Of a stretch of DNA of 64,000 bases, positions 21,042 through 34,489 are shown piece after piece; position 1 is the first letter of the stretch; each line of letters begins with the position of its first letter. Source of the stretch: Syngnathus acus (lineage: Eukaryota > Chordata > Actinopteri > Syngnathiformes > Syngnathidae); assembly GCF_901709675.1 (NCBI RefSeq), contig NC_051093.1, forward strand, positions 1,852,053-1,916,052. Reading direction: 5' to 3'. The position numbers were made by a program, and so were the translations under genes. The notes beneath the pieces are model-generated. The model was given only the letters and a program-made list of their open reading frames with translations, was not told the DNA's origin and did not search any database.

Positions 21042-24000
21042 ATGAACACTTTGTCGTTTGACGATCCTTCGTTGGATAATCTGGATCCGACATTGTCGCT
21101 GCATGACCCCAGCGAGATTGACACGGCCCTTCTTAGCGACATTGATGGTAAGAATTCTGATTTTCACTAACACAGTCACAGCATACCAGCGACAACTCTT
21201 TAGCAACCCCTTTTCGTAAATATTTTATTCACGTCGTGTCGTCGTCTAAAAACGCATTTTAAAGAGCACGAAGCGTTTACGTTAAATCATCTTCGTTAAG
21301 TGTTGGTAGCTTTGTTCCAGCTAGCTAATGGCATGAACTGTATACCGCGGTAAATGTACGTTTCGAAACGTTTTACGGCGAGTGTGTCATTTAACACACG
21401 CTTCGAAAAGCATGTTTAATAAGTACAATATTAAATGTGTATAAATTGACTTCAAGGTGGAGAAAAAGGCAAGGCTAACGTGCTCGTGATGGCGCCCCGC
21501 CCCCATGCAAGTTTCCCCAGACTGAGGTTACTAGCGTTCGTTTCCTCCTCAGGGGTTCACGGAACCTCATTTGACCGAAATTGCACAGAGGTCCATTAAA
21601 CACCGAATATATTTGCTTCGGAAAAAAAACAGTAACTCTATTGCATTTTTTGTTGGTTTATTATGTAGCCAAGCATGTGGCGCTGCTAGGTAAAAAACGA
21701 CTAACCCATATTTGTTTACCGTCATTAAAATATATAAATCTCGTTTTTAAGACTTGAGTATTCTTATCGGATTTAGAATTTTAACAAATTAAATTAACAG
21801 GGAAATAAATTAGGTCACATTACAGACGTTAGACGGTGGCTCACTTGTGACCGATGGTAACCTCTCCGTAATGCACTTTCCTGTCTTGGACGATACGCGC
21901 TGTGATTGGACAAGAGCGATCACCTCATCCGTAACACTACCGGAAATTTAAAAAGCACCCCAGCCGGCAGCCGGCGTGTTTGTACAGAAAGAAAACGCAA
22001 CAATGGTCTGTTATTATCATCAATTATCATTATTAGAACCATCACATTGAGACAAAAAATATTACGCCTTATTTCTCACTATGCAAATTGGAATTGGCAA
22101 ATAAGGATTTCTTTGAAAGCTATCCATTTTTGTAGTCAAATTCAGAGATTTGTTGATTTGGTTTTAATCGCAAATGCACTTAGTAAAACACACATTTTCT
22201 TTCTGTGTATGACTAATATTTTGTCACTTGAAGATATTTGGTGCCCTTGTTTTTTCTCTTGCACATCACCGTTCCTGGATGACAATAACAATGATATGAT
22301 AACAATAATACAATGTACAACATATTTAGTAATAGCTATGGGTTAAGGCATAGATTAGGTGAAACAGGTGGACTTTTTTGGTGAAATGTCATTGCTATAA
22401 ATTACAACACATGGTAAAATCCATCAAATTTTAAATAAAAAAATGAATATATCCAGACAACCTATTGTGTGTGTGAAGAAAGTAAAGATATATTTTTTAA
22501 TTCAGAAAGCATCAAAAATACATTCAGGGACACGTTCAAGTTTGGAGTGGACCCTGTGTGATTGGTGCCTTGTAAAATGTTGTACGTGGTTGTCATATTG
22601 AGTCCTCCTTTCAATTTTGACGATGCTTTTAATTTTCAGACATGCTCAAGTTCCTCCACCAGGAAGGGGAACTCGGAAGCCTCTTTGATAACCCTCCATA
22701 CACAGGAGGACCCGCCGGCAGTCTGGAAGTTCCTTGTCTGCCCCAAGTCGTCACATCATCCTCCCCCCTGCCCACCGCAACTGCGCCTCCATCCACGTCT
22801 TCTTCTTCCTCCTCCGTCCTGAGCAGCAGCCCCCATCTGGATGCACTCCTGGGCCCTCCCATCACCCGCACCTCATCCAGCCCAGACAAGGCCTTCCAGC
22901 CTACCACCACCTTTCAGCAGTCCCCGCTGGCCCAGGTGTCCATCCCCACCCCGCGGCAGCAGCCGGCGTCCCCGCAGCAAGCTCACACGGTCGGACCGCC
23001 CAAAGTGGAAGCACCCCAGCCGGCTGTGGGCCAGGCTACTCCTGCCCCAGGAACTTCACCTCACGGGTCCCCGGTCCTAAACCCTGCATTCAACAGCACC
23101 CCCCCAAAACTCTTCACCTCCTCTTCACCGCCCCAAACTCCACCCCAGCCTCCAAAGCAGATGCCGACGCACCTTCAGAGCCAGACTCCAAACAGAGGCC
23201 AGAACTGCTTCATAGGTATTTCCTGTGATGAATTGTCTTGAGGACTAACTCTTGGTGATTTATAGTTTATCACATGGCAATTAGTTTTAATGCTAGAGGA
23301 AAAAAGGTGACCGACTTCTGTCCTTTCTTTCTAAAGTTGATAAGACAGCACACACTGAATGCTGCTATCATGGCCTTAAAATGAGATAAGAGTTCACCTT
23401 GTGGTTCACGAATATTGTAACCTGTCTGCCGAGATAAAAACAATTGCTGATTGTGGCGCACCTTCCCCGTTGTCAGTCGGCAGCACTGTGAGCCAAGCGG
23501 CAGCCACCTTGTCCTCCTCGCCTCCCAAGGTCCAGCCAATGGCCATTCAGACTCCGGTCCAAGGCTTGAGTGGTGTCTCTCCTTTGCTGGCCGCGGCGGG
23601 AAGCCCGCCCGCTCCCACGCTTACGTCTCATGTTCAGCAAGTACCCGTGAGTGTACAACTCGGGTGGGCTGATTCATCAGTGATTGTCGACTGGGCGGAT
23701 GGCTAGAAAAAGATAACTGACGTGTTTCTCAGGTGTTACTGCAACCCCAGTTTATCAAAGCCGAGTCTCTGTTGTTGACCACGCTGAAGCATGACCCCTG
23801 CATGGTCACCACCGTGGCCTCCCCCACATCGCTGGCCACCACCACCACTCCAGTTCAGAGCGCCTCACTGCAGGTAAATAAATTCCCAACCAGTACTTCA
23901 GTCACATCCACTGTTGGTTGTATCCATTCCTTCAAAAACAAATGTTTGGGAATCGCTAACGCTATTGAGTTGACTTGCCACCCGTTTAATACTGCAAGTT

Positions 24001-27000
24001 GGGATGTAAGCTTCACAAGTAGCCGTTGTGTGTACTTTGAGGCATTTGTGGGTGGGGGCACCTTCCTGACTACCGTGCCCGTCATGGTGGATGCCGAGAA
24101 GCTGCCAATCAATCGCATCATCAACAGCGGCAAGATGGGCGTTTTCCCCGCCAAGGGGGAGAAGCGCACGGCCCACAATGCCATCGAGAAGCGCTACCGC
24201 TCGTCCATCAACGACAAAATCAATGAGCTCAAAGATTTGGTCGCAGGCACTGAGGCCAAGGTGGGTTATCTCCTCCATCTTAGCGTCCCTTAAACAAATT
24301 CAGTGCTATGACTTAACAATACTGATTTGTTTGGTCATTGTTATTCTGGATGGAAATAGAGAACAATCTAGTGACAGAGAGATTTTAATTGTCGATGTAG
24401 TTTAAACCAAAACTATGTTCTTGCGTGTCCTAGCTCAATAAGTCAGCCGTGTTGAGGAAAGCCATCGACGTCATCCGTTTCCTGCAGCAATCCAATCAGA
24501 AGCTCAAACAGGAGAACCTGGCACTGAAAATGGCAGCCCAGAAAAACAGTATGCACCCGTCCTGCTTTTTGCCCGCACACGATTCTTTCCCACTTTCTCT
24601 GCTAATTTCTAGTCGTTGACCTTTTGGTGACGAACTCCGAGTGGAAAGGCTCGTCTAACTGCCCTCTTCTTGCAGCCGACGTCTTTCCTTCCGTGCGCTT
24701 GATTGATTGCCCCCCCGTCCCCCTGCATTTTGCTTTTTCCGCAGAGTCTCTCAAGGACCTGGTTGCCATGGAGGTGGACACAGTGGCCGACGTGAAGATG
24801 GAGCTGCCTACGCCGCCGGCGTCTGACGTGGGTTCGCCCTCGTCCTTCTCGCACTGCACCAGTGACTCGGAACCCGACAGCCCGATGGGAGAGGATACCA
24901 AGGTAGCACTTTGATTTAAGAGCCCAAAATCAATATGGGCAATTTCAGCCTTTGAAAATTAAGTGATCATTTGTTAACTTTTACTACGGAAAACAATGAT
25001 CGATACTTATTTTTTTCCAAACCAGTAACTTAATCATATTCACTTTCTTTGTTCATTTTCAATTTGAAATAATGTCCAATTTTTGGACAAAGGGGTGGAA
25101 ATAAGAAAGATAAAAAAAATCTAATTAATTGAAGAAATAATTGACAAGTAATGGATTATTAGAATAATAATTAGTTGCAGCGGGCTGATTTGACTTTTGC
25201 ATGATGTACTGTTAACATTTCAGTGCATGAAATACATATAAAAAAATACTACTGGCTTTTAATATTTAAGAGCATCTTGAAATTTTTTGCTTCAAGTCCA
25301 AACATAATGCATTTAAAGTAGCCTTATGAAAGTGATAAATCTTACGTTTGATAATCTAACACCCACCCAAGAATTTATCTATAAACCAGTCCATTGCCCA
25401 TATTTCTTGGCAAATTAGAAAATGCCTGGAAACTTTATGTACTTTTTTCCCCCCTCACTTGAACGGCTCCCTGTCTTGTGCGCACCAGCCACACGTGACC
25501 ATGCTGGACCCATCGGCGAGCGGCAGCAGCGCCGGCGGCATGCTGGACCGTTCTCGCATGGCGCTCTGCGCTTTCACCTTCCTCTTCCTCTCCCTCAACC
25601 CCTTGGCCAACCTGATCTGCTCATCTGGCGGCGACACGGCAAGTGGTGCGTCCGGTGCCCCCCATCACGCGGGCAGGAGCGTTCTGGGCTTGGACATTGC
25701 GGGTAAGAGGAGACGACCCGAAGTGAGGAAATACGTCCTGCGTAACACATCTTCACTCGGCTTGTTGTCCAACATGTTCTCTGCAGCGGACTCATGGGGC
25801 TGGATGGACTGGATGCTACCAACAATTCTGGTCTGGCTTCTGAACGGCATCTTGGTGTCGGGAGTTCTTATCCGCCTTTTGGTATACGGAGAGCCAGTGA
25901 CCAGACCTCATTCTGGATCTTCGGTCTTGTTCTGGAGGCACCGCAAGCAGGCCGACCTGGACCTGGCGCGAGTATGTTCGGTGTAGCTGAACGAGATGAA
26001 ATGGCTTGATCGTTCAAAACAATGCCATCGTAAAACCGTGAGAAACATGACTGTCTAATGGTTTCTTGATTGGCTTTTTGCTGCACAGGGGGATTTTGCT
26101 CAGGCCGGCCAGAACCTTTGGACTTGTCTCAAAGCTCTGGGTCGCCCCTTACCCACCTCCCAGCTGGACTTGGCCTGCGCCTCACTGTGGTCCTTCCTCA
26201 GATTCTGCCTTCAGCGCCTTTGGGTGGGCCGCTGGCTGGCCGCCCGGGCAGGGGGACTACGATCGGACCGCCCCCTGCAGGAGGACGCGTGCAAGAGCAG
26301 CCGAGATGCTGCGCTGGTTTACCACCGCCTGCACCAGCTGCACATGACAGGTTGGCTCTGAGAGTACAAATACTTTCTTACTGCACCCAAGTAGATTCTT
26401 TTTCCAGGTGTTTGTCCTTGGCTATTTCATTTACTGGCGACTTTTCTTTTTCTTCTTACTTTTGATAAAAACAGCAACACTTTCGACTCTTTGTCAGAAA
26501 ACACACATTACGTATACTTTTTTTTTTGTATTTGTATTTGTGCCTCTATGCAAGCACAGAGTGAGTTGTTGTCTCCTGTGGCGATGCAACGCACTCATGC
26601 ACATTCAAGGGTACGTTTCTCAACATGTGACTTGGCATACAGGCAAACTGAATGGGAGCCACCTTTCAGCCGTGCACATGGCGCTCAGCGCGGTCAACTT
26701 GGCGGAATGTGCCGGCTCCTATCTGCCCGTGGCTTCGCTGGCCGAGGTCTATGTGTCTGCGGCGCTCCGAGTCAAAGCCAGCCTGCCAAGGATCCTGCAC
26801 TTCACCTCTGTGAGCACCCTTTCGTCAGCGCTCGTTGGGTTATCCCGCGTTAAAGTCAGCCAATATATTTCGCCCAGCTGCTTGTCGCGTTTTGCACAGG
26901 TGCCGTAGTAAAGTGTTTCTGAGGGACTACAAGCTGAACGACACTTGGCAATAAGTGAAAATTGATTGGCTATTAGCGTTCCAATCTGAGTAATGATTCT

Positions 27001-30000
27001 GTGTTTTTGTGTTGTTATCAGCGTGTGTTCCTGAGCAGCGCGCGTCAAGCGTGCCTGTCGTCCAGCGGGAGCGTGCCTCCGGCCATGCAATGGCTCTGCC
27101 ACCCTCTTGGCCACCGCTTCTTTGTGGACGGGGACTGGGCCATTCGCAGCATCCCCAAAGAGAGCATCTACAGTCAGGCCGGCAACACTGGTAGGAAGAT
27201 CTGCAATCTGGGCTCGGATGATTTGTTTTTTTAACAATTTTGTAAAGATGTAAATCATGTAAATGGTTGCCTGATTTTTCTTTCAGTGGACCCGTTGGCT
27301 CAGGTGACTCAAGCCTTCAGAGAACACTTGCTGGAAAAGGCTCTTTACTGCGTGGCCCAGCCAAAGGGGGAGAAAAGCCCCAGTCATGTCGAAGGGTGAG
27401 CAAAGCACATAAAGCACCAACCGGCCACTGCCTGACGATATCAATAAATCATAATCCAATCCAAGAACCGTATCAAATATTCTGCCTTTACAAAGGGAAC
27501 AATGGCTTGGTATCAATATTTGATTGGCTGTCCTGATATTGCCGAATTGTAATCCCATGATTTCATGCTTTTCATTTTCATGTGATTGTCCTCAGGGAAT
27601 ATGCAGATGCCCTGGAGTATCTGCAGCTGCTGATTAGTGCTTCCGATGCAGCTGGCGCCACGTCGCAGTCCTTTGCTATTGGCTCCAACATGGCCACTGT
27701 CACAGGTAAATGACTTTTGTCACCACTACTTCACCCATAACCACAAATATAATACCCACCATATTTGCGCCACCGAATGCTGACTGAGCCCCGTCAATAA
27801 TAGTGAAAGGACGCAAGTTATTGACGCCACAAGATGGCGGCAAAGGACAAAGTTTTCAATGTTATGTTCAACACTTATTAAATCAATTTAATCTTTCTAT
27901 TAGATTGTTTTACATTAATTCCAAAATTTTACTCAACAAACGCCTGTTGCAAGCGTCATAGATATTAGCAGTAGTAGAAAAAATTTGATTAATTGTGATT
28001 TATTACAAGAAATTGTGGTCTTCATTAGTTAATAAACCCTAACTGTTTTTATTTATTTTGTGATAGTATTGCCACTAGTTGCTCTTCTCCTACTGTCACT
28101 TAGGTTGCATCTGACTGGTCAAAGTCAGATGGAAAAAATACAATTCCATATAAAAAAAAAAAAAGTTAATTTATTGCACATGCCATTGTCGCCATGACCA
28201 ATGGATGGATAATAACTTTTTATTCTCGTTAGGGTTGTCACGATACCAGTTTGTAGCCTTAGCGTTTCAAAAGCAACAGCACTTTTCTTCTTCACTCTTG
28301 CTTGCCGCTGCCTGTCTTGACGTGGTCCACCGCTTCCATTCTGCATTCATGTTCCCCATAGAAACCGCAAGCTAACTTTGATTTTCACTTTACGGAGATT
28401 GAGCGGACTGATTTCCACCCTCCCACCGCTTCACTCTGTACTTGCGGATCAGATTGCTCATTTCAGCCAAAAGAAAGCGGTTGAGCAGAGGCTGGCTCGC
28501 CAAACAGGAATCATCCGCTGGATTGCTCAATCTATCTTCAGGCCTGTCAAATCAGTGATCACCTTGAGAGTTGGGAGGGATGGAGGGCACAGCGGGGATT
28601 TTAATGGCGGCCTTTTATTGGCACCGACTTTTTGTTGGAATTCGCTGCGTGCTGGCCCCATGTCCAAATGAAGTACTTTGCTCTCTTAAGCGAGTCGTCC
28701 AAACACTCTCAGGTCTCATCGTGTTGTAAGTTTAGCAGAGGACTGTGACAGCTTGATTTGGAAGTCAAACACAGACAGCAGATGTCTGTCGTCACTGTCG
28801 TGCATATTGAATACCACCCCGGGAGCTAAGTGACAATGTCAGAGCACGTTGAAGCGTACCAGTAGCAGCGTCGTTATTTGGTCATCACTTATCAATACTT
28901 CCAAATAGCAGCAGAAGGGAAATTGTACCAATGTAGCAAAGAGCCCAAAAAAACAAACAAACGCCTCCAACGGATAATTTCTTTTATTCAAAGTCTTTAG
29001 TGAAAACTTTGAATAATGTAACCACTGATCAGTTGTCGATGTAGCATGGCTTCATCATTGGGCTAGATCAGGGATGGGCAAACTTTTTGACTTGCGGGCC
29101 AAATTGGGTTCTAAATTTTGACCGGGGGCCGAACCAGGAGCAGGGATGTAGTGTTTGTGTGAAGTAATATAAACGACACGTAAAGATCATTGCATAAAAG
29201 GTTTTGGCCTTTAGTAGGTAGTAAAGCATGGATAATAAAAAAAAAAGCTTTTTGAAAACAAATGAAATTACTAACAGCATTAAAAAAAAAAAATTTCACC
29301 AAAAAACTCCTATCAGTGATTCTCATTAAATAAGACACTGTTATTATGAATAACAGTTTCCATCACTTCAGCGCCTGCAGGTCAGACTTATGAAAGATGT
29401 TTATCGAATGAGGCGAAATCACATCAAACGGCAAACATTCTGACCAAATACATCATCTTGAAGAATCAGTGAAAGAATACATCTAAATCAGGGGTCTCAA
29501 ACTCCAGTCCTTGGGGGCCGCATTCCTACATGTTTTCCAAGTTTCCCTCGTTAAACACACCTGATTCAAATGATCAGTTCATCCTCACGTTCTGCAGGAG
29601 CCTGATAATTCAATTATTTTCATCTGGAGTAAAATTTGTTGTGGTAATTCTTAGGATAGAGCCGAGGTGTCGGTCCGTTAACCTAGATCTGTGACGGGCT
29701 TTGTTGACGTTCATGTGGCTGAACGTCTGCTCACTCACGTAGGTCGAGCCAAATTGTCCACTCTTTTTTAACACTCGGCACTCAGTGTCCACCTTTCTTT
29801 TCCTCGGGCCACTCATTTTAATGGAAGGTTTGTGGGTGGCTTTAGCGTAAAACTGTATCTGAAAGCTCAGCGCGCAAATTACGAGAATGCTGACGTCACA
29901 GCCCACACTCGAAATTCGGCACTGATAGAAATAGAGCGTGGAGTGCGCCAGGCCCGTACTACTGAGTACGTACACGCACTTGTGAGTGTGCACCAAGCTT

Positions 30001-32351
30001 TCTGTCACGGCTTTCGGGAGTCAATGCGCAGGCGGGCGCTTCCCCATCTACTGGGGAAACATAGTAATTGCAGGGAAAATTATCACCAAAAAAAAGTTAA
30101 ATAATACAATTTATTCAGGTTTGGCGGGCCGGATTAGGGCCGTAGTTTGCCCATATCTGGGCTAGATGTTGGCTTGGCACGTGAAGATTTTTGAAGCGTT
30201 TTGCTGCCATCTTGTGGTGTTTACATGGTACTATAAGCCTCTTAAGCGAGGGCCGTACTCGCTGACGATCTTGACCTCGTGCTGCTTTTGTCCCATTGTC
30301 TAGGCTGCGACCCCCACTCTAAATGGTGGTCTTCTGTCATTGTGGTTATCATCAACTGGCTCCAAGGGGACGACGCGGCCGCCGAGAGGCTCTATCCAAC
30401 TGTCGAGCACCTGCCGCGAACGCTGCACAACGCGGAGTGAGTCGGCGCTCGGCGAGCGGATCCCTCGGTCGTGTTGTCTGCATCGCACTGACCCGCGTTT
30501 TGTGCTCGTGTGTGTGCGCGCACATGCGCGGCTCCCCTCACGCTGTCAGGAGCCTCCTGCCCAAGGCTTGTCTCAACACCTTCCGAGCGGTGCGGGCTCT
30601 GCTGTCCAAGCCGGAAAACTGCTACTTGAGTCTGAGCCACAGCGACAAGGCCAGCGCCCTGCTCAGAGACAGTCTCAACTTGGGCCCGCACTCTCACAGC
30701 TCCACTTTAGACAAGGTACGCACACATGCGCACGCGCGCGCACACTGGCACTTACAAGCGTGCAAATTTGTTTGCCATAAAAGTTGTTGCTTATCACTCC
30801 TGAGAGGGCACTCTACGTGTGTGCGATGGTGTCTGTCTTGAAAGTATAAAACATGCTCAAGCACGCACGCAAATACTTGGTGACAGATGTGCCCGCACAT
30901 GGCCATGCGTTGTAAACACAAGGAAATTGCCTGCACAACCGCATCATCACTCACACACAGCAACTGGTATACAGAATATTTTTTTTGGCCTGAGCTGTGG
31001 TGCATTGTAGTTGCATTGCATGTGTGTACGCCAAGTGCAATGTTCCTGCAGCGCAACACAGAGCTGAGCCTCCAACAGCATTTTGACTCGTTGATTTTTT
31101 CCATGGCATTGTCAAATATTTGTGCACAACCAGATATGACAGCAATATCCAGTAGAATGGCGTTGTTTTGATTGCCTCAAATCGTGACGAGATACAAAAA
31201 GTCCACTCACCAGCGACGTTAGGAATGCTCTGCAATTTTTTTCCTGCAAATGCCAAAGCACAAATAGGTTTCTCTCGACATAAAATGGATGGATGTCCGT
31301 TATCTAATGTGCCATCGATGCCCATTTTATCCGCAGGTGGTGCAGTTGCTGCTGTGCGACTTGCTGTTGGTGATGAGGACCAATGTGTGGCGTCTTCAGC
31401 AACAGCAGCTGCAGGGGGCGGGTGCGGCCGGGACGGGCTCCGCGGGGGTCCAGCAGGCCTCCCCGCCCGAGCTGCAAGGCTTTCAGCAGGACCTCAGCTC
31501 TTTACGCAAGCTGGCGCAGAGTTTCAGGCCAGCCATGCGAAGGGTATGTACACAAGCGAGCAAGAGAGAGTGAGAGAGAGAGAGACGCAAGTTAACTTGA
31601 TTATTTGAAAGCAGCGCTACTGGCAAAGCCAAGCAACAAGTATGAGTCATCGTTACTTGACTCCTTGATTCACGCATTCTCGTCCCCCTTCTGCCGCAGT
31701 TGTTCCTTCATGAAGCCACGGCCAGGCTAATGGCGGGGGCCAGTCCCACGCGCACGCATCAGCTGCTGGATCGCTCGCTGCGACGTAGAGCCACGCCTGG
31801 AACCAAGACAGGTGGGTTGCTTTTCGACAAAAATTGCACTCGCAGCTTTAGGGCTAGGGTTAGAGTTTTAGGTTAGGGTTAGGACAGATTGTCATTTGCA
31901 TTGACCATTTTAAAAAAAATCTGGAGAAATGGATCATTTTGTCACTGTCAGGCAGAATCCTTGTATGTGTGCAATTTTATTATCATTCATTTCAAAGGTG
32001 GCGGTTATTCTTTTTGTCTTCCTCAAAACGAGTCAAATTGACGTGAGGATTCTGTCAGCACCGATGATCATCATTTAGAACACTAAGCCGATTGTAGAAG
32101 TGCGCCTAACGTGGCATTTGTGTCCGACAGAGGAGTGCGAGGCACGGCCGGGCCAGCGCGAGCAGGCGGAGGCGGTGATGCTGGCGTGCCGTTACCTCCC
32201 CCCGTCCTTCCTGTCTGCCCCCGGCCAGCGGGTGGGCATGCTGGCCGACGCCGCCCGCACGCTGGAGAAGCTGGGAGACAAGCGCACCCTCCACGACTGC
32301 CAGCAGATGATCATCAAGCTGGGCAGTGGCACCACCGTCACCAACAGCTAA
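21042..32351 (+). CDS. srebf1: SREBP-1, sterol regulatory element-binding factor 1
   Basis: Exons: 21042-21147, 22640-23215, 23477-23646, 23733-23873, 24042-24260, 24434-24548, 24745-24902, 25489-25702, 25787-25971, 26089-26350, 26643-26809, 27022-27190, 27287-27395, 27596-27705, 30304-30436, 30550-30715, 31337-31543, 31700-31811, 32131-32351. They total 3,540 nt, in phase, giving 1,179 residues (human 1,147). The acidic N-terminus ends [14 protein letters not shown] Pro/Ser-rich linker follows, then bHLH-Zip at about 371-450 with [12 protein letters not shown], including the SREBP-specific Tyr. The site-2 protease region DRSRMALC is near 513, the luminal RSVL site-1 motif near 558, and the second membrane segment near 577-600. 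The C-terminal SCAP-binding region ends GSGTTVTNS. The start corresponds to the 1a-type first exon. The protein is held in the ER with SCAP and the released N-terminus activates lipid synthesis genes. Confidence 0.96.
21148..22639 (+). other. srebf1 intron 1
   Basis: The intron has a CG-rich patch with a GC box (CGCCCCGCCCCC near 21492). No 1c-type alternative first exon was recognised. Confidence 0.55.
27706..30303 (+). other. srebf1 intron 14
   Basis: This is the longest srebf1 intron. It contains the hAT derivative at 29069-30159 and otherwise unremarkable AT-rich sequence. Confidence 0.7.
29069..30159 (-). mobile_element. hAT deletion derivative with perfect 8-bp TSD
   Basis: The terminal inverted repeats are CAGGGATGGGCAAACT at the left and CAGATATGGGCAAACT (complement of the right end). 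The 8-bp duplication GGCTAGAT flanks it at 29061-29068 and 30160-30167. The minus strand at 29610-29816 encodes a 68-residue remnant. Its start ([15 protein letters not shown]) and end ([19 protein letters not shown]) match the N- and C-termini of the hAT-type transposase domesticated in GTF2IRD2, with the catalytic middle deleted. A second repeat with a hAT-like end (CAGGGGTCTCAAACTCC) is nested from about 29490. Confidence 0.9.
30716..31336 (+). other. srebf1 intron 16, host of mir-33
   Basis: The intron begins with a short CA/CG-rich run and carries the mir-33 hairpin at 30992-31068. No exon is seen. Confidence 0.8.
30992..31068 (+). ncRNA. mir33: mir-33 microRNA precursor
   Basis: The 5p arm at 31000-31020 starts GTGCATTGTAGTTGCATTG and matches miR-33 exactly, as I recall it. 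The 3p arm at about 31038-31059 (CAATGTTCCTGCAGCGCAAC) pairs with it across a loop containing TGTGTGTACGCCAAG. It sits on the sense strand of srebf1 intron 16, equivalent to human mir-33b in SREBF1. In vertebrates miR-33 represses cholesterol export and fatty-acid oxidation genes, complementing its host. Confidence 0.94.
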
Positions 32352-32990
32352 GAGGACCCCACCCGATCAACTGATTCGTCTTGGGACCCCGTTTGTAGAA
32401 AAACAAAACTCAAGTTCTTGTTTGAACAGTGTTTTCCCACCTCGGAACTTTCTAGATTTCTGAGCAGAATCTGGGAAGTCTGAGCGCGAGTCCAGCGTAG
32501 TGCTACAGTTTGACCTCAGAGAGGCGCCAACGCATCCTCAGCCAATTGGTCGCGCCCGTTTTCCCAGAGTTGCTTCTTTTCATTTGATGAGAAGAAAACA
32601 ACCTTAAGAGATCCATGAATGAGGTTATGGCTTTGTTTGGTTATGATGTGTACATATAATATTAATAACGTATTTATAATCTGTATGGATTTTGATCCTG
32701 CAGTATTTGGCCTATGTGGAAGAGCGAATGCTGCTTTTGATGGTTGCGTTGTCATGGCGATTGAGCATCACCAAATTAGAATGGTGACATTTTGCGCGTG
32801 ATCTTTGGTGGGGCGAGCCTGTTTGTGTGTCGCCATGCACACGGCAGGCTAACTGTTAAGTGCAGCCCCCCAAAGAACTGTTTTCTTCCAAAGAGGACAT
32901 CTTCCCACGTTTGAATTTTGCTGGTTTGTGTTTCACTGTTTTCGTAGTTGCAGCCTAAAGTGTAAAAAGAAAAAAATAAATAAAATTTGG
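32352..32990 (+). other. srebf1 3' UTR
   Basis: Noncoding sequence after the stop ends with overlapping poly(A) signals (AATAAATAAA at 32975-32984). Confidence 0.7.
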
Positions 32991-34047
32991 GCATTGCATT
33001 TTCATTACGGGAAGTGCATGTTTATGTGTGGCACACACAATTCAAAAGATAATGTTTTGGGGTCCTTGTATATTTTCATCACCAAGATCCATGTCCACAT
33101 TTAAACATTAAAAACTTTTTAGGAAACCTCATCTTTTTCTTCTCGTGTTTATTGCAGTGAAGTCAAATGCTCTAAAAGTTATCCAATTTTGAGTAAGTAT
33201 GGTCCCGACTTGCTCGCTCGATTAATTGTTTCAGATCGTAAGCCTTTTTTATTTTTTTTTATTTTTTTAAATGTATAAGTAAGGCTTTTTTTTTTTAGTA
33301 AAAACAAAAACATGTACAGTAAGTTTTTTTTCAGGAAAAAATATAGCTTTTTATAAATACATAAATGAAAGCCTTACTATACAGCCTTTTATGAAAAATA
33401 AATCATGGGATAAAAATCAAGCAAAAAATAAAACACTCAAAACTTAACATTACAAAGAGATGACATATCTGCATCGGTGGATTTTATTATTTATTTTATA
33501 AGCAATAACGTATTCCATTTTATAGAAAATAAACATCTCTAGGAAATACTATACACAGTTATTATTAGTACAGCACATTTTACATTTAAACAGCATCAAA
33601 TACTTCTGTACACCATGAAATAAACCGTCAGAAAGGTGTTCAATGTTTGGCACGCCGTTTTTTTTTTTTTTTTTGTGTTTTTTTTTTTTTTTACGCACTG
33701 AGACATCACCGAGACATGTCACCTAGAGCGTCACGTGAGCGGACACCTCGTGCGGCGTGTCGTCACGCGGCGTGGCGTCAGAGGCTACATCGAGACCACA
33801 CGTGCGCCGTGGCTCTCCCAAAAATTGGATTCACATATCGTGGCCACAGGAATACGATTTCAAAATGTGCAGAAGAGATGTGAGACAAACAGACCCCTTG
33901 TTGGACCCTTGGAGCCTTGCAATGCAAAGATGATGGCAACAATGGAAGAGTTGTACCCATTTTTTGTCACCTATTTTGTTACCGTTTCCCAAGGGCGGTG
34001 TGATGATGTGGTTAATGCACATGAATATATAAGATAAGAGTGTTGTA

Positions 34048-34200
34048 CAGTAGTGCCTTGAGATACTCACTTTGCACTGTGAAAAGCTCAGAACTTCCTC
34101 CATTGAACGAAAATGAAAATTGTCTGTGGCGGCCTCCGTCTCAACTCCTCTCAGCTCATCAGTGCGGCACTCTTACTGGCTCTTATCATTCTCCGCAGAG
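34048..34200 (+). repeat. MITE-like fragment related to 54216-54455
   Basis: It starts AGTGCCTTGAGATACTCAC and contains CTCTCAGCTCATCAGTGCGG, which is also present near 54275. The right end is lost or diverged. Confidence 0.5.
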
Positions 34201-34377
34201 CATAAAGAAATATGATTGAAATACGTATGATATTGTCTGCCTGCCTACATGTGCTGCTTGGAGATATTGCACAGTAAAGTGACGCTTAGGAAGATCACAC
34301 ACACCTTTTGGCCTGCAGACAAAGTGGAGAGATGATGGCAACCTATCATCTGTGATGATGGCACCCATCTGAAGGAC

Positions 34378-34489
34378 GCACTCACTCACTCACTCACTCA
34401 CTCACTCACTCACTCACTCACTCACTCACTCACTCACTCACTCACTCACTCACTCACTCACTCACTCACTCACTCACTCACTCACTCAC
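34378..34489 (+). repeat. (CACT)n microsatellite
   Basis: About 27 nearly perfect CACT units, followed by a few CAGA units. Confidence 0.97.

Noticed and set aside
29610-30008. 132-residue frame as a host gene
   Set aside because: Only its last 68 residues match a transposase, and it lies wholly between hAT ends with a target duplication.
21042-32351. SREBF2 as the identity of the SREBP gene
   Set aside because: Flanking RAI1 and TOM1L2 and the N-terminal and C-terminal sequence fit SREBF1 better.
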